This document shows, piece by piece, positions 12,665 to 22,800 of a stretch of 64,000 bases of DNA (positions within the stretch are counted from its first letter, which is position 1; every line of letters begins with the position of its first letter). The notes below the pieces were generated by a model. It saw nothing but the letters and a program-made list of their open reading frames with translations, was not told where the DNA came from and made no database searches. The position numbers were made by a program, and so were the translations under genes. Source of the DNA: Anadara kagoshimensis (Eukaryota > Mollusca > Bivalvia > Arcoida > Arcidae); NCBI GenBank assembly GCA_021292105.1, contig CM037863.1:3860892-3924891 (forward strand). Direction: 5' to 3'.

Positions 12665-13664
12665 NNNNNNNNNNNNNNNNNNNNNNNNNNNNNNNNNNNN
12701 NNNNNNNNNNNNNNNNNNNNNNNNNNNNNNNNNNNNNNNNNNNNNNNNNNNNNNNNNNNNNNNNNNNNNNNNNNNNNNNNNNNNNNNNNNNNNNNNNNNN
12801 NNNNNNNNNNNNNNNNNNNNNNNNNNNNNNNNNNNNNNNNNNNNNNNNNNNNNNNNNNNNNNNNNNNNNNNNNNNNNNNNNNNNNNNNNNNNNNNNNNNN
12901 NNNNNNNNNNNNNNNNNNNNNNNNNNNNNNNNNNNNNNNNNNNNNNNNNNNNNNNNNNNNNNNNNNNNNNNNNNNNNNNNNNNNNNNNNNNNNNNNNNNN
13001 NNNNNNNNNNNNNNNNNNNNNNNNNNNNNNNNNNNNNNNNNNNNNNNNNNNNNNNNNNNNNNNNNNNNNNNNNNNNNNNNNNNNNNNNNNNNNNNNNNNN
13101 NNNNNNNNNNNNNNNNNNNNNNNNNNNNNNNNNNNNNNNNNNNNNNNNNNNNNNNNNNNNNNNNNNNNNNNNNNNNNNNNNNNNNNNNNNNNNNNNNNNN
13201 NNNNNNNNNNNNNNNNNNNNNNNNNNNNNNNNNNNNNNNNNNNNNNNNNNNNNNNNNNNNNNNNNNNNNNNNNNNNNNNNNNNNNNNNNNNNNNNNNNNN
13301 NNNNNNNNNNNNNNNNNNNNNNNNNNNNNNNNNNNNNNNNNNNNNNNNNNNNNNNNNNNNNNNNNNNNNNNNNNNNNNNNNNNNNNNNNNNNNNNNNNNN
13401 NNNNNNNNNNNNNNNNNNNNNNNNNNNNNNNNNNNNNNNNNNNNNNNNNNNNNNNNNNNNNNNNNNNNNNNNNNNNNNNNNNNNNNNNNNNNNNNNNNNN
13501 NNNNNNNNNNNNNNNNNNNNNNNNNNNNNNNNNNNNNNNNNNNNNNNNNNNNNNNNNNNNNNNNNNNNNNNNNNNNNNNNNNNNNNNNNNNNNNNNNNNN
13601 NNNNNNNNNNNNNNNNNNNNNNNNNNNNNNNNNNNNNNNNNNNNNNNNNNNNNNNNNNNNNNNN
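12665..13664. other. Assembly gap (1,000 N)
   Basis: Exactly 1,000 N, a round number typical of a scaffold gap of unknown true length. The left end of a MITE whose right part begins at 13665 is probably hidden in it. Confidence 0.99.
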
Positions 13665-13813
13665 TCACGGTGCCAAAGCAGAGTCGCTGCAACTAATGAC
13701 GTATTTGTGTCAGTGACGTCATTAAATGGCACAATTCCGCCGAATTTTCATTTTTAGCGTGTTTATCAAGCATTTGTCGGAACATTGGGGCCTAGCCGGC
13801 GATACGTCAAATT
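13665..13813. mobile_element. MITE copy, left end lost in gap
   Basis: Similar along its length to 17531-17668: shared tcacggt, ccaaagcag, gtgtcagtgacgtcatta, tttgtcggaacattg and a degenerate cggcgat-cgtcaa end. The corresponding left inverted repeat would lie in the N gap. Contains the CRE-like palindrome tgacgtca. Confidence 0.75.
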
Positions 13814-14290
13814 AGGGACCGCATACGGCTAGCAAAAATCATATACTGGCTGATCGTTAAATTAAATCCTTGACATATTCATGAAATATTTGACATGTAT
13901 TTACTTTATAAATGATATTTATTTAATAATAACATGTGCGTTATTGAACTAATTATTTATTCAAAAGTCATCCGGTTTTATTTTTAACAAAAAATAGGAA
14001 AACGGAAATGATAGTGATGAATGATTTTATATAAATTTAACGATAAACAAGTATCATATATTGAGATGATTTTTAACAAGGGCTAGCTATATTTATTTCA
14101 TTATTTCTCAATGTAATATTAATCTGATTTTACAGAATTGTGGGAAAAACTTATTACTTTTGATTCTGGATTACGAAAATTTAATTGCGAAGTACAGTTG
14201 AATAGAACAACAAAATATATTTGTTGAAACAAGGAAAATACATGGGATACATGAATATTTTTGCAGCTATAATTGCAAGTGTCTGAGGAT
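13814..14290. other. Intergenic AT-rich stretch
   Basis: Nothing recognisable before the minisatellite begins. Confidence 0.4.
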
Positions 14291-14299
14291 ATATAGAGA

Positions 14300-15425
14300 T
14301 ATAGACAAATCTGATACAGAAAGGGAAAATAATAAATAAGTGTTTAGACGTCAAGGTGCCTGGTGTTAATGGTAGAGACAAAACTGATACAGAAAGGGAA
14401 AATAATAAATAAGTGTTTAGATACGTGTTTAGACGTTAAGGTGTCTGGTGTTAATGGTAGAGACAAAACTGATACAGAAAGAGAAAATAATAAATAAGTG
14501 TTTAGATACGTGTTTAGACGTTAAGGTGTCTGGTGTTAATGGTAGAGACAAAACTGATACAGAAAGGGAAAATAATAAATAAGTGTTTAGATAAGTATTT
14601 AAACGTTAAGGCTGGTGTTAATGGTAGAGACAAAACTGATACAGAAAGGGAAAATAATAAATAAGTGTTTAGATAAGTATTTAAACGTTAAGGTGCCTGG
14701 TGTAAATGATGAGACAAAACTGATACAGAAAAGTAAAATAATAAATAAGTGTTTAGATAAGTGTTTAGACGTTAAGGTGTCTGGTGTAAATGATGAGACA
14801 AAACAGATACAGAAAGGGAAAATAATAAATAAGTGTTTAGATAAGTGTTTAGACGTTAAGGTGTCTGGTGTTGATGGTAGAGATAAAACTGATACAGAAA
14901 GGAAAAATAATAAATAAGTGTTTAGACGTTAAGGTGTCTGGTGCTAATGATAGAGACAAAACTGATACAGAAAGGAAAATAATAAATAAGTGTTTAGATA
15001 AGTGTTTAGACGTTAAGGTGTCTGGTGTTAATGGTAGAGATAAAACTGATACAGAAAGGAAAAATAATAAATAAGTGTTTAGATAAGTGTTTAGACGTTA
15101 AGGTGTCTGGTGTAAATGATGAGACAAAACTGATGCAGAAAGGGAAAATAATAAATAAGTGTTTACACGTCAAGGTGTCTGGTGAATCTAATAGAGAGAC
15201 AACTGATACAGAAAGGGACAATAATAAATAAGTGTTTAGATAAGTGTAGAGACGTTAAGGTGTCTGGTGTTAATGGTAGAGACACAACTGATACAGAAAG
15301 GGAAAAAATAAATAAGTGTTTAGACGTTAAGGTGTCTGGTGTTAATGGTAGAGACAAAACTGATACAGAAAGGGAAAATATAAAATAAGTGTTTAGACGT
15401 TAAGGTGTCTAGTGTTAATGACAAA
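14300..15425. repeat. Minisatellite, about 14 copies of a 70-90 bp unit
   Basis: Each unit contains aactgatacagaaaggg, then aataataaataagtgtttaga, then an optional 12-bp extra (taagtgtttaga), then cgttaaggtgtctggtg. Presence or absence of the 12-bp block explains the two main unit lengths. Many units are 84 or 72 bp, both divisible by three, so frames stay open (for example IINKCLDKCLDVKVSGVN repeated). Other units break the frame, so I do not regard it as coding. It ends about 200 bp before the GPCR start codon. Confidence 0.95.
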
Positions 15426-15630
15426 GAACAACTGCACGGTTAGTTGTAAAACAATTATGACATTTCATTAATATCTAACTCGCCATTCAATCGGATTGCG
15501 TCACGTTTTTCACAAAAACTGAATTTGCATTTTTCGAATTAGTGTCTGGATTAGTAAGGTGGCGGCATTGTTTCGTGCATGTGTACTGAAGATTTACAAC
15601 TTAATAAATCTGTAGCCACTAGCAACTGAA

Positions 15631-16932
15631 ATGGGAAAATTTAATTCAAGTATAGAATCTGCCAGATTTCTTTCAGAGTATAACAATGAGCTTACTATAT
15701 TCTTGATTCCTAATACTATCATTTTGTCTCTGTACTTAATTATCGGAGTCACCGGCAATGTCATCAGTATTTTTGTATACGGGGTCAAAATCAAGGATGT
15801 TAAAGGTAAAAGATTCTTCATTCCATATTTAGCAGCCGTGGATCTACTTTCCATAATGATTGGCGGAGGATTTGCTGTGGCGCTGAATGTGTTACCGGTC
15901 CGTTTCCATGGTGATATATTATGTAAATCTCTATGGTTTTTGTGTGCAGTGTTCGCGATTCAATCATGTTTGATATTATTAGTTATTTCTGTTCAGCGAT
16001 ATATAGAAGTATGTAAACCACACAATCAACAGATGACTCGCTTCTGGAAAAAAGTAGCCCTACTCTTGACTGTCATATTGGCCTTTGGGACATCAACACC
16101 AAACATTTTGTTCCACGGAGAAATAGAGGTCGTGACTTCTCGGAATATCACCGGGCACAGATGCGGCATATTGAAAAGTACAAGTGATACAGTAACATTT
16201 TTTGTATATAATTGTATTTTATTTGCGTTAAATGCTGCTGGAGTCGTTGTCATGGTTATCATATATTCTCTTATAGGGAGAGATATATTTAGGCTTATGA
16301 AACGACAGGAAAGGCGAAAAAGTAGCACGCATCTTGCGCGTATTTCTATAAATAGAAATACCCAGGAAAACACTAGCATCATCCGTAATTCGCTCAACAT
16401 CAGCTCCCAGAGAAAATCTCTGGATATGTCGCTTGATTCTCTAGATATTTTGAATTCAAACGCTGATCGGACGAGCAATACTAGTATTGAAGGAACCCCA
16501 AGGTCAAGGTCAAGCAGTATCATTACGGAGTACGCCATTAGAGGAAGTATAAAGGTTAAGGTTCATTTCCAGAGACATCGCCATTCTTGGATGTGTATGA
16601 TGATATCATTAATGTATGTGATTGCTTTTACACCCAGGATATCACTCATGTTTATAGAATCTCTTTATCCTACTTTTTGGGATAATCTCGACAATTATCA
16701 AATCCGATTATGTCTCTTTTTTTACAGACTCTACATCATAAATCACGTGATCAATCCATTTATATTTGGATTTTTTGACAAACTATTTCGAGAGAATGTC
16801 GTAAATTGTTTTGTGAATGTCGCAAACGAGTACCGTCAACAGAACTTTAATTTTTTAGTGATTTTGATATTTAACTATACATACATTTTGAATATTCTGC
16901 AAAAGCTAGAACAGTTGCCTTCTTGTTGCTAA
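15631..16932 (+). CDS. Class A (rhodopsin-like) GPCR, orphan, single exon
   Basis: A 433-residue seven-transmembrane receptor predicted to couple an extracellular ligand to G proteins at the plasma membrane. Visible class A landmarks are the N-glycosylation sequon N5-S-S, TM1 GN43 (1.50), TM2 LAAVD71 (2.50), C98 at the top of TM3 pairing with C178 in the second extracellular loop, R123 (3.50), Y212 (5.58), P335 (6.50), N371 and N375-P376 (7.49-7.50), then helix 8 (FDKLF). Departures from consensus are QRY in place of DRY, no Trp at 4.50, FxP instead of WxP in TM6, and NPxxF instead of NPxxY. The third intracellular loop is long (about residues 221-315), basic and Ser/Thr-rich. The start is the first ATG with a full N-terminal tail before TM1. 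The stop runs into an (AATA)n tract that includes AATAAA. The ligand cannot be named; intronless orphan receptors are common in molluscan expansions. An additional spliced C-terminus cannot be excluded. Confidence 0.87.
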   Translation: MGKFNSSIESARFLSEYNNELTIFLIPNTIILSLYLIIGVTGNVISIFVYGVKIKDVKGKRFFIPYLAAVDLLSIMIGGGFAVALNVLPVRFHGDILCKSLWFLCAVFAIQSCLILLVISVQRYIEVCKPHNQQMTRFWKKVALLLTVILAFGTSTPNILFHGEIEVVTSRNITGHRCGILKSTSDTVTFFVYNCILFALNAAGVVVMVIIYSLIGRDIFRLMKRQERRKSSTHLARISINRNTQENTSIIRNSLNISSQRKSLDMSLDSLDILNSNADRTSNTSIEGTPRSRSSSIITEYAIRGSIKVKVHFQRHRHSWMCMMISLMYVIAFTPRISLMFIESLYPTFWDNLDNYQIRLCLFFYRLYIINHVINPFIFGFFDKLFRENVVNCFVNVANEYRQQNFNFLVILIFNYTYILNILQKLEQLPSCC

Positions 16933-16967
<35 letters not shown>

Positions 16968-16969
16968 AC
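16930..16969. repeat. (AATA)n microsatellite overlapping GPCR stop
   Basis: The GPCR stop codon is the first part of an AATA run, so AATAAA hexamers lie directly after the coding region and could serve for polyadenylation. Whether they are used is not shown. Confidence 0.85.
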
Positions 16970-17481
16970 CCGTAATGGTTACCTCCTGTTACATTTTGTA
17001 AATATAGAACTGCAATTATTACCATAGCTAGACCCTAAATTTTACCGAGGCAGATATGTTCATTGCCTTAGGAATCAAACTGAAGCGGTGCTACGTCTGC
17101 TAGGAGTGTGGCTGGGGATGGGGGTGGTGGTCAGGGAGCATGTTCCCCCGTAAAATAAAAAAAATAGCTTAAGATGGTGCTTCCTGAGACCATTTCAGCA
17201 AATGATTTCTCATTATAAATGCGTGTGTTTAGTATTTTTGGCCAACTTGTAGATGTTTGACCAATGCGCATATTTGCTATGACTGACTGGAAGGAAATCT
17301 GTCACGAAACCATCAAAACACCGTAGCCACACAACAAAGGAAATAATGCAGTGACCCGACCAGTGACATACCATTTAAAATACATTGGTGCTTATGTGGT
17401 CACACCTTTATTATTGTAAAATAACAAAGAAAAAATGTAGCGGACCGAAAAAGACATACTTGTAAATAACATCATCAATAC
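16970..17481. other. Intergenic stretch 3' of the GPCR
   Basis: No supported gene or repeat unit. A short G-rich patch is at about 17110-17135. Confidence 0.4.
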
Positions 17482-17668
17482 AATTGACGTTTCGCCGACC
17501 ACGCCTACAATGTTTAGACACTGTCCGCCATCACGGTACCAAAGCAGCGTCAAGACAACAAATAACGTTCTAGTGTCAGTGACGTCATTAAATATTCTTT
17601 TTGCGTGTAATTCAAGCATGCTTGGCCTTTGTCGGAACATTGTGGGCGTGGTCGGCGATCCGTCAATT
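17482..17668. mobile_element. Small MITE with 33-bp TIRs
   Basis: The left end aattgacgtttcgccgacc and the right end on the opposite strand (aattgacggatcgccgacc) match over about 33 bp with few differences, giving a 187-bp inverted-repeat element with no coding capacity. A second, end-truncated copy is at 13665-13813. The centre carries the CRE-like palindrome tgacgtca. A target duplication is not clear; the flanks are AT-rich. Confidence 0.8.
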
Positions 17669-17928
17669 ATTAATAATTCGAATACATAAACCATCTTGTC
17701 TTGATTTCTGTAAATTTCTATTTCACCCTTTAATCTTTTTTTACTTAATTTTTACACTGTATGATTATAACCACATCATGAATTTATCAGCAGGTAGCAA
17801 TAATATTGGTGAATTTTTATCGAGACAACTTCGGTTGCCTCAAACTTACTGTAGCTACGGTAATGGTAATATCAACGTGGTAAACCATGCTTCTTCGTCA
17901 TGCAATTTGGATGGCCATGGTTATTCAT

Positions 17929-18010
17929 ACTTGCATCGATAACGAAAAATGCCTCATTTCTTATATTTCAAAAATTACAAAACTCCCTACTTTCTTCGTA
18001 TTTTGAAACA
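17929..18010 (+). repeat. Divergent direct repeat, copy 1
   Basis: Shares acttgcatcgata, attacaaaac and cttcttcgtattttgaaaca with 18366-18456 in the same order and spacing. Family unknown. Confidence 0.7.
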
Positions 18011-18365
18011 GCTTGAAACCCCCATAGATTAATATGCAACACCCACAACAAAAATAGTTCTTCTCCTTACCATAAGTTTTATTATAATAATTACTACTTT
18101 GGCAAAATCATTATATCATTTAAAGCTGCAAGTACATTGATTAAATGTTGAACTTGATAATAAAACGAAACGTTAGATGGATTTTTTTCCCAAAATCTTT
18201 TTGTGACTGTAGTGTATTCATTCGCGATGATTTGCCGTGACTTGACAAGTTGATGACGTCAATTGTTATCTGTTTAAGGAATGACATTCTTTTTGTTTTT
18301 GTTGAATAACATTGACCAGTCCAAATTGCAAGACGGCGAAGCCGTTCATGTTTAATTTTGACTAA

Positions 18366-18456
18366 ACTTGCATCGATAATGAAAAGGAATGCAATTTCTA
18401 GGCTATCTTCATTCCAATAATTACAAAACATCATACCTTCTTCGTATTTTGAAACA
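18366..18456 (+). repeat. Divergent direct repeat, copy 2
   Basis: Second copy of the repeat at 17929. A 97-codon minus-strand frame across it has no recognisable domain. Confidence 0.7.
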
Positions 18457-18701
18457 TTTAATTTTTTTCTGGCTTGACATCCCCCGTTGAAAAATTGAAA
18501 GCGTCAATACTTATACACTTCATTTTAAATACATCAAAAACTGTGTTGCTGCGGAGGACCTAATATGCAAAATTTCAAATAATTAAACTATTTTCTGTCA
18601 TTAAGTAACATATGTAGTGACAATAACATTCAAACATGCTGATTCCTACTTTAACCCCCCCCCCCATTCTAACATGACCTGCGTTTTTCTTCATATGACA
18701 C

Positions 18702-18893
18702 ATGAACAGAGCCAACCAAGGTATAACAAACGGTATACCCATCACTGTTCTTTATTTAAGAAATAATCAACATTTACCCGTGGTAATTATATCGTCGACT
18801 AATACACGGGCCGGAGTTCACATGTTGAGGAATATAACGCGAGCTCGCGGTGGCTTGTCACCGAGTGATATATTCGCCGCATGTTTACGACGG
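18702..18893 (+). CDS. Possible orphan first coding exon
   Basis: An ATG opens 64 codons that end exactly at a strong splice donor (acgacgg followed by gtaagtg), which would give a phase-0 exon. The peptide begins MNRANQGITNGIPITVLYLR and ends SDIFAACLRR. It is locally richer in GC than its surroundings. I recognise no domain, and no acceptor or continuation exon is evident before the satellite at 19892, although the array could lie in an intron. It could equally be chance. Product unknown. Confidence 0.22.
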
Positions 18894-19082
18894 GTAAGTG
18901 TTGATCATTTTAATTCTAACATGAAATAAACATTGTAAACTCTTTTTCCGGAAGTACATTTTACTAAGGTCCATTCAAACAATTCGGCTGTTGAGATTAC
19001 CTCCAATTGAAATAAATGATTTTATGAATGAAAATTACGTCACAACCATTGTTCGTGGACACATTGCTTGACGTCATAAGAT

Positions 19083-19152
19083 ATGCAAGGGAGTATGGAA
19101 TGGAATGTGATTTAACGTCCCAGTTGACAGTATTTCACTTATATCGGTTTTT
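19083..19152 (-). repeat. SINE 3'-end fragment
   Basis: On the minus strand this reads cgatataagtgaaatactg then ctgggacgttaaat, matching the 3' end of the SINE copies at 31085-31440 and 62990-63283. Only the tail is present. Confidence 0.7.
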
Positions 19153-19642
19153 AATGTCTCTTGTGAATGGCCTCGTGGCGTTCATTTCTATTAAAAGTGC
19201 TTGGCGAATATAGTCACCTTTTTTAAGCTTGATTAGACTCGGAAACACCATAAACACAAATAGGAGATGGTTTATCCACTTCCGAATCGGACCGAAATTC
19301 GGACGTTGTGTACCGAAAATCGAACCGAGTCAAAATACTGCGGTTTGGATGAGCTGCGGTAAATCGTTACACGACTATAACTCTGAGAGGTGCAATCAAC
19401 CACCAGATTGATGTGAAAAAAAACTGAGTTTTTCAACGTCCACAGATCACATTATTCTTAAATGATTTACCATTATTTAGTTCACATTCACGGTCATAGT
19501 CAGCGTATACAGGTAGGTTGGAGATGTCTAATATATTGTTAACAGCAAATATAAATATGATGCGTGTAAGAGGAAATGCGTGGACAACAGAAAACGGATA
19601 ACCGGAAACGGAAGTAAATCAACAAAACTTCCAACAACTACA

Positions 19643-19820
19643 GTTAAACCTGTCTTAAAGGCCACCTGTATATATATATGGTCCTCCTTCTTTTTAAGGC
19701 CAGTACAACTTTAATTCTTATTGCTTTTATTCATGTTTTAACCTGTATGTAAGGACCACCTGCCCGAAAAGGCCACTTTTACTGCTTTTTCTTAGGTAGT
19801 CTTTATAGACAGGTTTGACT
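19643..19820. mobile_element. Tc1/mariner-like MITE (CAGT ends)
   Basis: The termini are inverted: left TACAGTTAAACCTGTCT and right (other strand) TATAGTCAAACCTGTCTATA. The interior contains aaggccacctg in both orientations. CAGT-type ends next to TA suggest Tc1/mariner mobilisation. About 175 bp, no coding capacity. A second copy is at 57720-57901 and a related partial one at about 30705-30815. The right end abuts a short (TA)n run. Confidence 0.75.
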
Positions 19821-19891
19821 ATATATATATATATATCACGTATTGCATGTCTTTGTAGAATCTTATCTAACTTTTGCTCTTAGAAACAACC

Positions 19892-22800
19892 CCTCTTCTC
19901 TGCCGGCCATCTACACCCCCTGGTGGTTTAGTAGTGTATTATACTCTTCTCGGCCGGCCATCTACACCCCCTGGTGGTTTAGTAGTGTATTATACTCTCC
20001 TCTGCCGGCCATCTACATCCCCTGGTGGTTTAGTAGTGTATTATACTCTTCTCTGCCGGCCATCTACATCCCCTGGTGGTTTAGTAGTGTATTATACTCT
20101 CCTCTGCCGGCCATCTACACCCCCTGGTGGTTTAGTAGTGTATTATACTCTCCTCTGCCGGCCATCTACATCCCCTGGTGGTTTAGTAGTGTATTATACT
20201 CTTCTCGTCCGGCCATCTACACCCCCTGGTGGTTTAGTAGTGTATTATACTCTCCTCTGCCGGCCATCTACACCCCCTGGTGGTTTAGTAGTGTATTATA
20301 CTCTTCTCTGCCGGCCATCTACACCCTCTGGTGGTTTAGTAGTGTATTATACTCTCCTCTGCCGGCCATCTACATCCCCTGGTGGTTTAGTAGTGTATTA
20401 TACTCTTCTCTGCCGGCCATCTACATCCCCTGGTGGTTTAGTAGTGTATTATACTCTCCTCTGCCGGCAATCCACACCCCCTGGTGGTTTAGTAGTGTAT
20501 TATACTCTCCTCTGCCGGCCATCTACATCCCCTGGTGGTTTAGTAGTGTATTATACTCTTCTCGGCCGGCCATCTACACCCCCTGGTGGTTTAGTAGTGT
20601 ATTATACTCTCCTCTTCCGGCCATCTACATCCCCTGGTGGTTTAGTAGTGTATTATACTCTTCTCTGCCGGCCATCTACACCCTCTGGTGGTTTAGTAGT
20701 GTATTATACTCTCCTCTGCCGGCCATCTACATCCCCTGGTGGTTTAGTAGTGTATTATACTCTTCTCGGCCGGCCATCTACACCCCTGGTGGTTTAGTAG
20801 TGTATTATACTCTCCTCTGCCGGCCATCTACATCCCCTGGTGGTTTAGTAGTGTATTATACTCTTCTCTGCCGGCCATCTACATCCCCTGGTGGTTTAGT
20901 AGTGTATTATACTCTTCTCGGCCGGCCATCTACACCCCCTGGTGGTTTAGTAGTGTATTATACTCTTCTCGGCCGGCCATCTACACCCCCTGGTGGTTTA
21001 GTAGTGTATTATACTCTCCTCTGCCGGCCATCTACACCCCCTGGTGGTTTAGTAGTGTATTATACTCTCCTCTGCCGGCCATCTACATCCCGTGGTGGTT
21101 TAGTAGTGTATTATACTCTTCTCTGCCGGCCATCTACATCCCCTGGTGGTTTAGTAGTGTATTATACTCTCCTCTGCCGGCCATCTACATCCCCTGGTGG
21201 TTTAGTAGTGTATTATACTCTTCTCGGCCGGCCATCTACACCCTCTGGTGGTTTAGTAGTGTATTATACTCTCCTCTGCCGGCCATCTACATCCCCTGGT
21301 GGTTTAGTAGTGTATTATACTCTTCTCGGCCGGCCATCTACATCCCCTGGTGGTTTAGTAGTGTATTATACTCTCCTCTGCCGGCCATCTACATCCCCTG
21401 GTGGTTTAGTAGTGTATTATACTCTCCTTTGCCGGCCATCTACACCCCTGGTGGTTTAGTAGTGTATTATACTCTCCTCTGCCGGCCATCTACACCCCCT
21501 GGTGGTTTAGTAGTGTATTATACTCTTCTCTGCCGGCCATCTACATCCCCTGGTGGTTTAGTAGTGCATTATACTCTTCTCGTCCGGCCATCTACACCCC
21601 CTGGTGGTTTAGTAGTGTATTATACTCTCCTCTGTCGGCCATCTACACCCCCTGGTGGTTTAGTAGTGTATTATACTCTCCTCTGCCGGCCATCTACACC
21701 CCCTGGTGGTTTAGTAGTGTATTATACTCTCCTCTGCCGGCCATCTACACCCCCTGGTGGTTTAGTAGTGTATTACACTCTCCTCTGCCGGCCATCTACA
21801 TCCCCTGGTGGTTTAGTAGTGTATTATACTCTTCTCTGCCGGCCATCCACACCCCTGGTGGTTTAGTAGTGTATTATACTCTCCTCTGCCGGCCATCTAC
21901 TTCCCCTGGTGGTTTAGTAGTGTATTATACTCTCCTCGCCGGCCATCTACACCCCCTGGTGGTTTAGTAGTGTATTATACTCTCCTCTGCCGGCCATCTA
22001 CATCCCCTGGTGGTTTAGTAGTGTATTATACTCTCCTCTGCCGGCCATCTACACCCCCTGGTGGTTTAGTAGTGTATTATACTCTTCTCTGCCGGCCATC
22101 TACACCCCCTGGTGGTTTAGTAGTGTATTATACTCTCCTCTGCCGGCCATCTACACCCCCTGGTGGTTTAGTAGTGTATTATACTCTCCTCTGCCTGCCA
22201 TCTACACCCCCTGGTGGTTTAGTAGTGTATTATACTCTTCTCTGTCGGCCATCTACACCCCCTGGTGGTTTAGTAGTGTATTATACTCTCCTCTACCGGC
22301 CATCTACACCCCCTGGTGGTTTAGTAGTGTATTATACTCTCCTCTGCCGGCCATCTAAACCCCCTGGTGGTTTAGTAGTGTATTATACTCTTCTCTGCCG
22401 GCAATCTACACCCCTGGTGGTTTAGTAGTGTATTATACTCTCCTCTGCCGGCCATCTACACCCTCTGGTGGTTTAGTAGTGTATTATACTCTTCTCTGCC
22501 GGCCATCTACACCCCCTGGTGGTTTAGTAGTGTATTATACTCTTCTCTGCCGGCCATCTACATCCCCTAGAGGTTTAGTAGTGTATTATACTCTCCTCTG
22601 CCGGCCATCTACATCCCCTGGTGGTTTAGTAGTGTATTATACTCTTCTCTGCCGGCCATCTACACCCTCTGGTGGTTTAGTAGTGTATTATACTCTCCTC
22701 TGCCGGCCATCTACATCCCCTGGTGGTTTAGTAGTGTATTATACTCTTCTCGGCCGGCCATCTACACCCCCTGGTGGTTTAGTAGTGTATTATACTCTTC

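Noticed and set aside
12515-13757. Apparent open frames of 370-405 codons
   Set aside because: They pass through 1,000 undetermined bases and have no evidential value.
18141-18434. 97-codon minus-strand frame
   Set aside because: Overlaps a diverged dispersed direct repeat and has no recognised domain or splice context.
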